In this document: positions 9,491 through 18,049 of the stretch, in pieces
Numbering within the stretch: the stretch's first letter is position 1
Layout of the letters: each line of letters begins with the position of its first letter
Origin: Bacteroidota bacterium
Lineage (GTDB): Bacteria; Bacteroidota; Bacteroidia; Palsa-948
Length of the DNA stretch: 50,087 nt
Reading direction: 5' to 3'
Assembly: GCA_003164895.1 (NCBI GenBank)
Contig: PLUL01000046.1
Span: forward strand, 1 to 50,087
Translations under genes and position numbers: made by a program
Notes under the pieces: model-generated
Database searches by the model: none
What the model was told of the DNA's origin: nothing
Seen by the model: only the letters and a program-made list of their open reading frames with translations

Positions 9491-9508
9491 ATTATTACTC
9501 GAATATTT
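9481..9508 (+). terminator. Possible terminator of the PorE/SpoIIE operon
   Basis: GAGTAA at 9481-9486 can pair with TTACTC at 9495-9500, followed by an AT-rich tail with a T run (9504 onward). The hairpin overlaps both convergent stop codons. The stem is short and AT-rich, so this is weak. Confidence 0.3.
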
Positions 9509-10679
9509 TTTTCTTTCCTTCTCTCACCATCTTTCTCAGCAACACACTTGGGCGGTAGCGGTCTTCGGAGTATTCAGAATATAATTTTTCAAGAATGGAA
9601 AGTATTTTTTCAATTCCAATTTCATCAGCCCATTTCAAAAGTCCTTTCGGATAATTCACGCCTTTGGTCATGGCAAGATCAATATCTTCTTTAGTAGCCA
9701 CTCCATAATAAAGCGCATCGGCAGCTTCGTTGATAAGCATTGCAAGTACACGCAAAAAAATTTCAGATTTGAGATTTTGGATTTGAGATGTATTTTCATC
9801 TGCCATCTGCCCTCTTATATCTTCCTTTGAATAATCATAATATCCTCTTCCTGTTTTTCTTCCAAAATGTTTCGCTTCAAATAATCTTTTCTGAGTAAGG
9901 GATGGTTTGTATTTAGGATCGTAGAAAAATTGTTTCCACACGGTTTCTGTAACGGTGTAATTCACATCATTGCCGATCATGTCCATTAATTCAAATGGAC
10001 CCATTTTAAATCCATTTTCTCTCATTATTGAATCAATGGTTGCAAAATCAGCAATGCCTTCTTCATAAATGCGGATGGATTCTCCATAAAATGGACGCGC
10101 CACACGATTCACAATAAATCCTGGAGTATCTTTTGCGATTACAGGAATTTTCTGCCAAACAATCATTAATGATTTAATTTCTTCTGCAATATTTTTTTTC
10201 GTAGAAATACCCGGAATGATTTCGACCAAAGGCATTAGCGATGCAGGATTAAAAAAATGAATCCCAATCACTCTTTCGGGCTTCGCACAAGCGGATGCAA
10301 TGGAGGTGATTGAAAGAGATGAAGTATTTGAGGCAAGTACACAATCTGCCGAAACAATTTTCTCCAAATCGGTAAATACTTTTTGTTTCACCTCTAAGTT
10401 TTCAATAATTGCCTCAATCACAAGCTTACACGCAGACAACTCAGAAAAAGTATTAGTAAATTTTATTAAGCTAAATATTTTTTTAGACTCATCTAAATTT
10501 AACTTTCCTTTTTCAACCAACTTATTAAAAACAGTGGAAAGATTTGATTTTGCTTTGTCTAATGCGTTTTCATCTGTGTCATAGACAACCGTTCCATGTC
10601 CTGCGGTTGCCGCCACCTGTGCAATCCCGCCTCCCATCGCACCGGAACCTACCACCCCAACGATGATTTCTTTATTCAT
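9495..10679 (-). CDS. 3-hydroxyacyl-CoA dehydrogenase, PaaH-like
   Basis: 394 residues. An N-terminal Rossmann fold has the NAD motif GSGAMGGG at 11-18 and the catalytic pair H141 (GIHFFNP) and E153 (PLVEII). The first C-terminal dehydrogenase domain spans about 183-285 and a second, partial one about 305-394. It oxidises L-3-hydroxyacyl-CoA to the 3-keto form with NAD+. Together with the PaaG-like gene two genes upstream it suggests the beta-oxidation-like lower part of phenylacetate breakdown (PaaG/PaaH), but fatty-acid use is equally possible, since no paaABCDE oxygenase genes are in the window. A heptamer array encodes residues about 296-306 (SQIQNLKSEI), exactly at the linker before the last domain. 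ATG start lies 1 base after the polymerase stop. Confidence 0.9.
   Translation of the reverse strand: MNKEIIVGVVGSGAMGGGIAQVAATAGHGTVVYDTDENALDKAKSNLSTVFNKLVEKGKLNLDESKKIFSLIKFTNTFSELSACKLVIEAIIENLEVKQKVFTDLEKIVSADCVLASNTSSLSITSIASACAKPERVIGIHFFNPASLMPLVEIIPGISTKKNIAEEIKSLMIVWQKIPVIAKDTPGFIVNRVARPFYGESIRIYEEGIADFATIDSIMRENGFKMGPFELMDMIGNDVNYTVTETVWKQFFYDPKYKPSLTQKRLFEAKHFGRKTGRGYYDYSKEDIRGQMADENTSQIQNLKSEIFLRVLAMLINEAADALYYGVATKEDIDLAMTKGVNYPKGLLKWADEIGIEKILSILEKLYSEYSEDRYRPSVLLRKMVREGKKKIFE
9764..9791 (+). repeat. Heptamer array GAGATTT-type x4 at a domain linker
   Basis: Four consecutive 7-base units on the plus strand: CAGATTT, GAGATTT, TGGATTT, GAGATGT. Read on the minus strand they encode TSQIQNLKSE in the linker before the last domain of the PaaH-like dehydrogenase. 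Confidence 0.8.
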
Positions 10680-10680
10680 A

Positions 10681-11952
10681 TTAGTACAAATGTTTTACAG
10701 AACCAAATCCAATTGCATCCCTGTACACTTCTACCTCATGCAGCTCTGCAGCTTTGATGATACTATCGTTCCCGAATTTCTTTTTTATATCATACATGGT
10801 TTTTCTCAGGTGATGATGCTGAACATTATTTTCAAACATATCGTATTGCAGCGCACAGGCAGGAATAAAATTACAAAGATTCACTCCCATCATCACAAGA
10901 TTGGTATTAATAACCGGCTCACAATGATTTACTTTTTGAAAAACTTCCATGCGGTTCTTAATATACTGCATCATCTTCATCGCATCCTGCACAGGATTTT
11001 TCTCGCAATTGATATGCTCTTTGTAATCCTTTCCGTTTTCATAGCGCGCAGAAAATATTATATCTTTTGCGTAAATATCCTGCTTCACCATTCTTTTTTC
11101 AAGAGTTGCGCAGAGTGATACCAATAAATCATCAAGCAACTTTATGTTTCTTCTCTGCGATGCGGAGATTTGTCTCATCGCCTGCATACTTTTATAATCA
11201 CTTGTAGAAAAATCTACTTCAGAAAAATTCAGGCGATAATGCCAATACATTCCGACAATGCTATGACAAGCACTTTTTAATTTTTCAGCCGGAGTGTGGC
11301 GAAGCTGTAAAGGTGTTTCAATGCCGGCAAGTTTCAATTTAATCGCCATTGCTTTTGCGATGCCAGGCAGATCAGTAAGCGAAAGTTTACTTAACACTTC
11401 GTCAATATTTTCAGGTGAGATTACTGTAAGTCCATCCGGTTTTTGAATATCAGAACCTAACTTTGCCAGAAAAGAATTTGGCGCAATGCCGATGGAACAT
11501 TTCAGATAATCTCCCACCTCATTGCGAATATCTGCTTTTATATTATTTGCAACTTCCAGTAAATCTTTATGCACTAATTTATAGGAAGCAAAATTTATCA
11601 TCGCTTCGTCAATACTTTTAGGAATCACATCATCGGAATACTTCCTCAACACATTCATTATCTGTTTGTGAAATTCACGATAACGGTTGGGATGTGTTTC
11701 CAAAGGAATCAGGTCGGGACAAATTTTCATTGCTTCATTCAAGCGCATTCCGAGTTTGATTCCCTTTTTCTTTGCTTCGATGGATGGAGCGATCACACAT
11801 CCGTATTTTCCGGGATACACACATACCGCCACGGCACGATTGCGCAAATAATAATTCACCTGTTGTTCGCAGGTGGCAAAAAAAGAATTCATATCCACAA
11901 ACATCACGTTCGGAACAAGGTCTTTGGCAATATGATTCTGATGAATACGCAT
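10681..11952 (-). CDS. Y-family translesion DNA polymerase (DinB/UmuC-like)
   Basis: 423 residues. Palm motifs VDMNSFFA (catalytic D20) and SIDEA (D115, E116) hold the metal-binding acids of Y-family polymerases. The little-finger region follows at about 240-350, and a probable beta-clamp-binding motif QYDMF is at 369-373. The family copies damaged DNA with low fidelity. It is longer than the usual 350-residue DinB and its thumb/little-finger part is divergent, so I do not assign dinB or umuC. It sits exactly between PaaG-like and PaaH-like genes (no spacer upstream, 1 base downstream), so it is probably translated from the same message. No LexA-type operator is evident. Confidence 0.88.
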   Translation of the reverse strand: MRIHQNHIAKDLVPNVMFVDMNSFFATCEQQVNYYLRNRAVAVCVYPGKYGCVIAPSIEAKKKGIKLGMRLNEAMKICPDLIPLETHPNRYREFHKQIMNVLRKYSDDVIPKSIDEAMINFASYKLVHKDLLEVANNIKADIRNEVGDYLKCSIGIAPNSFLAKLGSDIQKPDGLTVISPENIDEVLSKLSLTDLPGIAKAMAIKLKLAGIETPLQLRHTPAEKLKSACHSIVGMYWHYRLNFSEVDFSTSDYKSMQAMRQISASQRRNIKLLDDLLVSLCATLEKRMVKQDIYAKDIIFSARYENGKDYKEHINCEKNPVQDAMKMMQYIKNRMEVFQKVNHCEPVINTNLVMMGVNLCNFIPACALQYDMFENNVQHHHLRKTMYDIKKKFGNDSIIKAAELHEVEVYRDAIGFGSVKHLY

Positions 11953-12735
11953 TTACTCTCCTTTGAAAACTGGTTTTCGTTTTTCAAAAAATGCTTTCAC
12001 GCCTTCCTGAAAATCGTATGTACTTGCGGCTATCGCTTGTTCCGTTCCTTCGGCATCAAGCTGTTGGTCAAGTGAATGATGCGTTGATTGATTCAATAAT
12101 TTTTTTGTAAGACCGATTCCGCTTGTTGGCATTTCAGAAAGAGTTTTCGCTACGCTAAATGCTTCTCCGTATAACTTTTCATCTTCCACCACTTTATAAA
12201 TCATTCCCATTTTTTCCGCATCTGCTGCCGAAACATTTTCCGCAAGCATCATCAGTGCTGTTGCTTTTCCAAAGCCAATTAAACGCGGAAGAAAGAAAGT
12301 TCCACCGCAATCCGGTATCAATCCAATTTTAGAAAACGCCTGAATGAAACTGGATGAAGTTCCGGCAATCACAATATCGCAGGCAAGAGCAATATTAGCT
12401 CCCGCTCCGGCAGCCACACCATTCACCGCGCACACAATTGGTTTTTCAATCGCCCTAATTTTTTTAATAATGGGATTGTAATTTTCATCTACAATATTTT
12501 TCACGCCCGGACCTTTCGGGTCTATTGCTTCGCCCAAATCTTGTCCGGAAGAAAATGCTTTCCCTTCACCGGCAATAAAAATGGCTCTGATATTTTTATC
12601 GTTCGCACATTTATCCAATGCGTTTTGCATCTGCAATGCCATTTCACGGACGAAGCTGTTGTATTTTTCAGGACGGTTCAGAATAATTTTCCCTACTAAA
12701 TCTTCCACAGAAAATTTTATAAATTCATTTACCAT
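11953..12735 (-). CDS. Enoyl-CoA hydratase/isomerase, PaaG-like
   Basis: 260 residues, the normal crotonase length. Oxyanion-hole segments are FSSGQDL (62-68) and NGVAAGAGANIALACD (105-120). The acid at D142 in GLIPDCGGTFFLPR matches PaaG (2-(1,2-epoxy-dihydrophenyl)acetyl-CoA isomerase), which keeps this Asp and lacks the second catalytic Glu of true hydratases. It would isomerise ring-epoxide-CoA or enoyl-CoA double bonds in the cytosol. It is the first gene of a three-gene minus-strand run and its stop abuts the polymerase ATG. PaaG assignment rests on this local motif; a general crotonase-family enzyme is the alternative. Confidence 0.87.
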   Translation of the reverse strand: MVNEFIKFSVEDLVGKIILNRPEKYNSFVREMALQMQNALDKCANDKNIRAIFIAGEGKAFSSGQDLGEAIDPKGPGVKNIVDENYNPIIKKIRAIEKPIVCAVNGVAAGAGANIALACDIVIAGTSSSFIQAFSKIGLIPDCGGTFFLPRLIGFGKATALMMLAENVSAADAEKMGMIYKVVEDEKLYGEAFSVAKTLSEMPTSGIGLTKKLLNQSTHHSLDQQLDAEGTEQAIAASTYDFQEGVKAFFEKRKPVFKGE

Positions 12736-12890
12736 AATTGAAATGTTTTATGCAAAGTAATTCATTTTTGCTGACATAAAAAAATATGATTAAAGAGTTA
12801 TATGAAGCCCGATTTCATAAATGTTATTTATTGAAGAAAAGTATTTTTCAAAATATGACACGCCTCATGTTACAATATGAGTAAGGATAA

Positions 12891-12898
12891 TACATTTG
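12891..12898 (+). promoter_or_regulatory. -7 box (TACATTTG) before the Asp-box repeat gene
   Basis: TACATTTG matches TAnnTTTG fully and lies 27 bases before the ATG at 12926. No convincing TTG appears at the -33 position, so this is a partial match. Confidence 0.35.
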
Positions 12899-12925
12899 GA
12901 TTCAAAAATAATAAAACAAAAAATC

Positions 12926-14125
12926 ATGAAAAAATTAATACCATTTCTGATATTCTCACTATTTAATTTTCACTTCGTCAATGCGCAATGGACACAGGTA
13001 AATTCCGGCTTGCCATATTCAGGAGCAAATACAGATGTAGAATCTTTTGCATTTATCGGAACAAAACTTTTTGCTGCAACCGATAGCGGAGTTTCTATAA
13101 CTACCAATAACGGCACAAACTGGACGGGAGTAAATTCGGGTTTAACAAATACAGATATTGAAGTGCTTGCAGCAAACGGAACAAATCTTTTTGCCGGAAC
13201 CGGAAATGGAATATTTTTTTCTACAAATAACGGTTCAAACTGGACTGCGGTAGATAATGGTTTAAATACTTCAATGGGAACATCTGTGTATGCTTTATTT
13301 GCGAACGGGAATAATTTGTTTGCAGGAACAGAAGAAGGAGTATTTTTAACTACCAATAACGGCACAAATTGGACGGGTGTAAATAACGGTTTGCCAATTA
13401 CTGATGTTTATGCCTTTGCGCTGAATGGTACGAATTTGTTTGCAGGGGTTTTGTTTAGCGGAGTTTATCTTTCTACAAATAGCGGCACAACTTGGACTCC
13501 AGTGAATAATGGTTTGCCAACAGGGTTCAATGCGGATTTTGAATCCTTTGCTGTAATTGGAAATAATGTTTTTGCCGGAGATTTAGGCGGTGGGATTTTT
13601 CTTACAACCAATAATGGCACAAATTGGTCAGCCGTAAATACAGGTTTGACAGATTTGAATGTTCATGCACTTGCTGTAAGTGGAACAAATATTTTTGCCG
13701 GAACTGATGGCGGAGTATTTCTTTCAACCAATAACGGTACAAGTTGGACGCCAGTGAATACCGGATTAACAAATTTGAATGTTCAATCGCTTGAAGTATT
13801 TGGAACCAATTTGTTTGCCGGAACCGGAGGCGGAATATTTGTTGCTGCATTAAGTTCTTTAGCCGGAGTCAACGAAATGAAAAATGAAAATTTTCAGATA
13901 ACTATTTTCCCAAGTCCCAGCAATGGAATCTTTACAATTAAATCCAATTCTACAGAAAAACAACTTTTACAAATTTTTGATGTGAATGGAAAAATTGTTT
14001 TAAGTCAGATGATATTCAAAAATGCTGAAATTGAAGCCAGCAACTTATCCAAAGGCATTTATAACATTAGCATTTCAAATAATGAAGTCATTGAAAACAG
14101 AAGATTGATTATTGTTAAAAGATAA
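12926..14125 (+). CDS. T9SS-exported protein with Asp-box-like propeller repeats
   Basis: 399 residues from the ATG at 12926, which opens a signal peptide ending VNAQ; an upstream TTG in frame adds only an unlikely extension. Residues about 20-310 hold six full repeats of about 40 residues with the core TNNGTNWTxVNxGL and spacer GTNLFAGTxxGVF, plus partial first and last copies. This resembles the BNR/Asp-box units of sialidase-like propellers. The last 75 residues (IFPSPSNGIFTI ... GIYNISI ... RRLIIVKR) form a T9SS type A sorting domain. It should be exported through type IX secretion to the surface or medium. No catalytic residues are apparent, so a binding or structural role is more likely than an enzyme. 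Confidence 0.9.
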   Translation: MKKLIPFLIFSLFNFHFVNAQWTQVNSGLPYSGANTDVESFAFIGTKLFAATDSGVSITTNNGTNWTGVNSGLTNTDIEVLAANGTNLFAGTGNGIFFSTNNGSNWTAVDNGLNTSMGTSVYALFANGNNLFAGTEEGVFLTTNNGTNWTGVNNGLPITDVYAFALNGTNLFAGVLFSGVYLSTNSGTTWTPVNNGLPTGFNADFESFAVIGNNVFAGDLGGGIFLTTNNGTNWSAVNTGLTDLNVHALAVSGTNIFAGTDGGVFLSTNNGTSWTPVNTGLTNLNVQSLEVFGTNLFAGTGGGIFVAALSSLAGVNEMKNENFQITIFPSPSNGIFTIKSNSTEKQLLQIFDVNGKIVLSQMIFKNAEIEASNLSKGIYNISISNNEVIENRRLIIVKR

Positions 14126-14156
14126 TCAATCTTTAGAATTTAAATTCCTTTTTGTT

Positions 14157-14183
14157 TCGATATAAAAGCAGTTCTGCTTTATC
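14157..14183 (+). terminator. Weak hairpin after the Asp-box repeat gene
   Basis: AAAGCA at 14165-14170 pairs with TGCTTT at 14175-14180 around a 4-base loop, about 40 bases past the stop. No long T run follows, so it may be an mRNA-end hairpin or chance. Confidence 0.3.
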
Positions 14184-14217
14184 TTTTATATTTTCGCGTG
14201 TTCGTTAAATATCGCAC

Positions 14218-14823
14218 ATGGAAAATAAAACACGCTACGTTGCACTCGGAGATTCTTACACCATTTGCGAAGGCGCATCGTGGGAAGAATCCTGGCCCGT
14301 GATCCTCACTGAAAAACTGAGCAATGCTGGAGTGCCGATACAACTTGTGGCAAATCCATCGCGCACTGGTTGGACAACGCAGGATCTGATTGACAACGAA
14401 CTCCCAACCTTCGATTCCTCCTCCCCTACTTTTGCCACGCTTCTCATAGGTGTGAACGACTGGGTGCAGGGAGTGAATGAAGAAAACTTTCATTCCAATC
14501 TCAATATTATTCTTGATCACGTTCAGAAAAAAATAGGAAACAAATTAGTTCTCATCACGATCCCTGATTTCAGTGTTACTCCCGATGGACCGAAATATAG
14601 CAAGGGAAGAAATATTGCTGAAGGATTGACTGCTTTCAATAAAATAATAATGAGCGAAGCACAAAAAAGAAATCTGAAATGCGTGGATATTTTTCCCATC
14701 TCACAGGAAATGAAAGGCAATGCCGCATTAGTTTATAAAGATAATCTTCATCCATCCGCAAAAGAATATACTATCTGGGAAAATCTAATTTATCCTGTTG
14801 TGTATGGCGTTTTAAAAAGATGA
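14218..14823 (+). CDS. SGNH/GDSL-type esterase or lysophospholipase
   Basis: 201 residues with all four blocks of the SGNH hydrolase family: GDS (nucleophile S13), a Gly in block II, GVND (N80), and DNLH (D175, H178). There is no signal peptide, so it is cytosolic. Members cleave ester bonds of lipids or acetylated sugars; the substrate cannot be named from sequence. The stop codon overlaps the ATG of the PAP2 phosphatase (ATGA at 14820), which suggests coupled translation and a lipid-turnover pair, although one is cytosolic and the other exported or membrane-bound. Confidence 0.9.
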   Translation: MENKTRYVALGDSYTICEGASWEESWPVILTEKLSNAGVPIQLVANPSRTGWTTQDLIDNELPTFDSSSPTFATLLIGVNDWVQGVNEENFHSNLNIILDHVQKKIGNKLVLITIPDFSVTPDGPKYSKGRNIAEGLTAFNKIIMSEAQKRNLKCVDIFPISQEMKGNAALVYKDNLHPSAKEYTIWENLIYPVVYGVLKR

Positions 14824-15449
14824 AGTCCTCAAGAAAAATATTTTTGTTTCCATTCTTAATAATTGCAATCAGCAATCTGAATTCCGCTACCTGCTTTTCT
14901 CAAAACACAGACATTGACATCCTCCACTCTATAAATTCAGGCAACTCTGCTTCGTGGGACAATACGAACAAAATATTTTCTCAAAGCATGGCACCGGTGA
15001 GTGCATCGGTTCCAGTTGCTGTATTTTTGTATGGCATAATTGAACACGACAGTTTAGCAAAAAGAAATTCGTATATGATGGCAGCAGGTTTTTGTGCTTC
15101 GGCAGTTATTACAACTGGAATGAAATACGCTTTCAATCGTCCGCGACCATTTGTTACTTACCCATTGCTGATAACCAAGAAAAGCGATGCAGGAAGTCCT
15201 TCGTTTCCATCAGGGCATTCCTCATCTGCATTTGCAACCGCCACATCGCTTTCGCTGGCATATCCTAAATGGTATGTGATTGCGCCATCGTTTCTTTGGG
15301 CAAGCGCGGTGGGATATTCTCGCATGGAACTTGGAGTGCATTATCCAAGTGATGTGCTGGCTGGCGCAATTGTTGGTGCAGGTTCATCGTGGTTAATGTG
15401 GAAAGTGAATAAATGGATGGGAAAGAAAAAGTTAAAAATCAAAAATTAG
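14820..15449 (+). CDS. PAP2-family phosphatase
   Basis: 209 residues. An N-terminal signal peptide or anchor (ending CFSQ) precedes hydrophobic segments and the three phosphatase signatures: KYAFNRPRP, PSFPSGHSS and SRMELGVHYPSDV. PAP2 enzymes remove phosphate from phosphatidate, undecaprenyl diphosphate or similar lipids on the outer face of the inner membrane, through a His nucleophile. The C-terminal tail KKLKIKN is encoded at the start of a degenerate heptamer array that runs on to the next gene. ATG at 14820 overlaps the upstream stop. Confidence 0.9.
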   Translation: MKSSRKIFLFPFLIIAISNLNSATCFSQNTDIDILHSINSGNSASWDNTNKIFSQSMAPVSASVPVAVFLYGIIEHDSLAKRNSYMMAAGFCASAVITTGMKYAFNRPRPFVTYPLLITKKSDAGSPSFPSGHSSSAFATATSLSLAYPKWYVIAPSFLWASAVGYSRMELGVHYPSDVLAGAIVGAGSSWLMWKVNKWMGKKKLKIKN

Positions 15450-15463
15450 AAGTAAAAAACATA
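15429..15463 (+). repeat. Degenerate A-rich heptamer array at a gene junction
   Basis: Units AAGTTAA, AAATCAA, AAATTAG, AAGTAAA, AAACATA keep a 7-base phase. They cover the end of the PAP2 gene and the spacer before the next ATG at 15467. A-richness makes this the least certain array. Confidence 0.4.
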
Positions 15464-15466
15464 GAA

Positions 15467-16387
15467 ATGAAAACCATAAAAATAGTTTTACTGATTCTGT
15501 ATATTCTTTTCAGCATAAAAAGTTTTGCGCAATCTAATGATGATGACACTAAACCGGCAAACAACAAAAGCAGAAAAGGGTTTCATGGCGGTATTTACAC
15601 AGGCGTATACTTTGCAAATAAATCTACCGCAAATATTTATGACGGATATGGTTTTGATCCAAACGGAAACAAAAATGATTTCACCAACAGTTTCATGAAT
15701 CAAAGCATCAACTATTATTATGGCGGAGGAAACGGTCAGACTGATCAAATCGCTCAAGCATTGGGTGTTAATGCTAATCCTAAAGAATGGAGTTTTAATC
15801 CAAGTGATATGCCCACTAAAGTAAAATACAATCCGGCTGTTTCTGTGGGATTTAACTGCATGTACGGTATTACGCAAAGGGATGCATTTATATTTAATGC
15901 GAACGCAACTCGGCTTACGCTAACAGGAGCATTTACTATCGAACTTAACACTACACCAATTAATCCTACACAACCCGGAACTTCAAATGTGCAAATGTGT
16001 TCTATCACCGGAGGAGAACAGCGTGCGCTTTTTCAAATGGGATATAGAAAAATTCTTGGCAACGACAAAGTGTTTAACTTTTTTATTGAAGAAGGCATAG
16101 AAATTAACATGACAAAAGCGATGAGCAATAGGGTAATTATAAATAATTTGCAAATAGACCTGAATACGAATTACAATAATCCATATCTCTATAACGGATT
16201 CATGCAAAAATATCTTAGCGGTGTTGGACTGGGAGCATTTGCAGGTATTGGATTGAACATTACGGCAAATGCAAAATGCAACTTTCAGTTGGTTTATGAA
16301 CCTTCGTATGAAAAAATAAATATTGGCTTTGATAAAAGTCTCAAATTGCAGAATACAGTTGGACTGAGAATTTATTATCTCATTTAA
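15467..16387 (+). CDS. Probable outer-membrane beta-barrel protein
   Basis: 306 residues from the ATG at 15467, which begins a signal peptide (MKTIKIVLLILYILFSIKS, then FAQ). An in-frame upstream ATG at 15413 would only add a charged leader from repeat DNA. The mature part alternates polar and hydrophobic residues, is rich in Gly, Asn and Tyr, and ends in the aromatic strand GLRIYYLI, as in outer-membrane barrels. A Gly-rich GGIYTGVYF near the start supports this. I recognise no specific family. It follows the PAP2 gene closely and precedes a small TPR gene by 4 bases, so the three may form one transcript. Confidence 0.7.
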   Translation: MKTIKIVLLILYILFSIKSFAQSNDDDTKPANNKSRKGFHGGIYTGVYFANKSTANIYDGYGFDPNGNKNDFTNSFMNQSINYYYGGGNGQTDQIAQALGVNANPKEWSFNPSDMPTKVKYNPAVSVGFNCMYGITQRDAFIFNANATRLTLTGAFTIELNTTPINPTQPGTSNVQMCSITGGEQRALFQMGYRKILGNDKVFNFFIEEGIEINMTKAMSNRVIINNLQIDLNTNYNNPYLYNGFMQKYLSGVGLGAFAGIGLNITANAKCNFQLVYEPSYEKINIGFDKSLKLQNTVGLRIYYLI

Positions 16388-16391
16388 TTAA

Positions 16392-16892
16392 ATGAAACAA
16401 TTCTGCATATCATTTGTTATATTATTTCTGCCATGCGCAATCTACTCTCAAATGATAGATCATGTTAAGGAAGGTATTGCAAAAGAGAAAACAGGCGATT
16501 TTATCGGAGCAATTACTGATTACAATCAAGCGATAAAAATTAATCCCAAAGATGCGCACGCTTATTTTAACAGAGGCAATGCAAAATTTAAATCAAAAGA
16601 TTTGAAAGGAGCAATAGCAGATTACGACACTTCCCTCGCTATAAATTCAAAAGATGTAAACGCATATCTTAACCGTGCTCTGGCAAAATATCAGTTAAAC
16701 GATTTTAATGGAGCTGTTGCTGATTACGATAAAATAATTCTTATCAATCCTAAACTCGCTGTTGCTTATCTTGGTCGTGGCAATGCAAAAGATGAACTTA
16801 AAGACAGAACCGACGCATGCTTAGATTGGCACAAAGCATCCGAACTTGGCGAACCCAAAGCCGATGAAACCATTCAACATTTGTGTAAGTAA
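16392..16892 (+). CDS. Small secreted TPR protein
   Basis: 166 residues. A signal peptide (ending AIYSQ) is followed by about four TPR units (AITDYNQAIKINPKDAHAYFNRGNAKFK and similar). The last unit closes with DACLDWHKASELG and a C-terminal Cys-Lys, the same ending as the 350-residue TPR protein at 1775. It is a periplasmic scaffold of unknown partner. It starts 4 bases after the barrel-protein gene, so it is probably co-expressed with it. Confidence 0.88.
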   Translation: MKQFCISFVILFLPCAIYSQMIDHVKEGIAKEKTGDFIGAITDYNQAIKINPKDAHAYFNRGNAKFKSKDLKGAIADYDTSLAINSKDVNAYLNRALAKYQLNDFNGAVADYDKIILINPKLAVAYLGRGNAKDELKDRTDACLDWHKASELGEPKADETIQHLCK

Positions 16893-16908
16893 AGACCGAT
16901 TGTTTTTC

Positions 16909-16932
16909 AATCCGTAAATCTTCAAATCAACA
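16909..16932 (+). repeat. Intergenic octamer array AATCxxxA x3
   Basis: AATCCGTA, AATCTTCA and AATCAACA follow one another 17 bases past the TPR gene stop, then ATTG. An 8-base period is clear although the units differ. Confidence 0.6.
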
Positions 16933-17010
16933 ATTGATTTTAGCGCATCGCTCCGGATGGGATTTATTTTATTAAAATAAAAAATCAGCAAGGAGTTGCC
17001 ACAAAAAAGA

Positions 17011-17018
17011 TAATTTTG
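17011..17018 (+). promoter_or_regulatory. -7 box (TAATTTTG) before the UPF0316 gene
   Basis: A full TAnnTTTG match 19 bases before the GTG start. No -33 TTG lies at normal distance (one is only 12 bases upstream). Confidence 0.3.
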
Positions 17019-17036
17019 AGCCATTGAATTTAATTT

Positions 17037-17609
17037 GTGAGCACACCTTTTGACTATTATAACTGGCTTATCCTTCCGCTGATAATTTTTGTTTCGCGTA
17101 TTGGCGATGTTACGCTCGGCACATTGCGTCATGTAATGATGGCGCGCGGAAATAAAAGTGCCGCACCCATTCTTGGTTTTTTTGAGGTTCTCATTTGGAT
17201 TGTGGTGGTTAGTCAGGTAATGAAGCAAGCAAACAATTTTGCCTGCTACATCGGATGGGCGGGAGGTTTTGCATCAGGAAATTATATCGGGTTACTGATT
17301 GAAGAAAGAATTGCACTTGGCTTGCAAATTCTCCGCATTATTACCAATAAAGAATGCAGCGAACTAATCGCAAAACTTCAGGAAGAAAATCACGGAACCA
17401 CTGTGATGGATGCACAAGGTGCAAAAGGTCCGGTAAAAGTAATTCTCACCGTTGTGAAAAGAAAAAATATTGATACTGTTGTAAAAATAATTCAGCAGCA
17501 TAATCCCGATGCATTCTATTCTATCGAAGATATTCGGGATGTGAACAAAGGAGTTTTCACACGGAGTAATAAGTCGCTGCTAAAGCAAATATTTTATTCA
17601 CAGAAATAA
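17037..17609 (+). CDS. UPF0316 membrane protein (DUF5698/DUF2179)
   Basis: 190 residues starting with GTG at 17037. This start is kept because the next ATG would remove the first membrane helix (LILPLIIFVSRIGDVTLGTLR). Three membrane segments cover about 10-85, including the family signature SRIGDVTLGTLRxVMMARG. A cytosolic DUF2179 domain lies at about 110-180. The family is widespread and of unknown function; DUF2179-type domains occur in YitT-like proteins. It stands between a TPR gene and ridA with short gaps of no clear meaning. Confidence 0.88.
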   Translation: MSTPFDYYNWLILPLIIFVSRIGDVTLGTLRHVMMARGNKSAAPILGFFEVLIWIVVVSQVMKQANNFACYIGWAGGFASGNYIGLLIEERIALGLQILRIITNKECSELIAKLQEENHGTTVMDAQGAKGPVKVILTVVKRKNIDTVVKIIQQHNPDAFYSIEDIRDVNKGVFTRSNKSLLKQIFYSQK

Positions 17610-17642
17610 CATCACACATTAATCTTAATTCTTTATTGCCAC

Positions 17643-18026
17643 ATGGAACAATCAAAAATAATCTTCACAGAAAAAGCACCGGCACCAATCGGTCCTTACA
17701 GTCAGGCAGTAATGAAAGGCAATACATTATTTGTTTCAGGGCAGGTTCCAATTATTCCTCATACCGGAGAAGTAGTTACTACAGGGATTGAGAACGAAAC
17801 GAAACAAGTGATGGAAAACATTAAATCCATTGTGGAACAAGCGGGAATGAAAATGAGCGACATTGTTAAATCATCCATCTTCCTTATTGACATGAATAAT
17901 TTTGGGAAGGTAAACGCTGTGTATGGAAATTACTTTCCTTCCAATCCTCCTGCACGCGAAACTGTTCAGGTATCTGCTCTACCAAAGAATGTGAATGTCG
18001 AAATCTCTGTAATTGCGATTAAGTAA
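17643..18026 (+). CDS. ridA: RidA-family enamine/imine deaminase
   Basis: 127 residues, full family length. Signatures IGPYSQAV (16-23), SGQVP (32-36) and PPARETVQVSALP (102-114) include the R105 and E120 that hold the substrate carboxylate in RidA. It hydrolyses reactive 2-aminoacrylate-type enamines or imines released by PLP enzymes such as threonine dehydratase, so it protects metabolism in the cytosol. No PLP enzyme is adjacent. A GC-rich hairpin repeat begins 24 bases past the stop. Confidence 0.93.
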   Translation: MEQSKIIFTEKAPAPIGPYSQAVMKGNTLFVSGQVPIIPHTGEVVTTGIENETKQVMENIKSIVEQAGMKMSDIVKSSIFLIDMNNFGKVNAVYGNYFPSNPPARETVQVSALPKNVNVEISVIAIK

Positions 18027-18049
18027 TTAGTCCGTATACGCCCAACAAG

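Noticed and set aside
13877-13890. ATGAAAA x2 (7-base repeat) at the linker before the T9SS domain of the Asp-box protein
   Set aside because: Only two A-rich units; too likely by chance to list with the heptamer arrays, though its linker position fits them.
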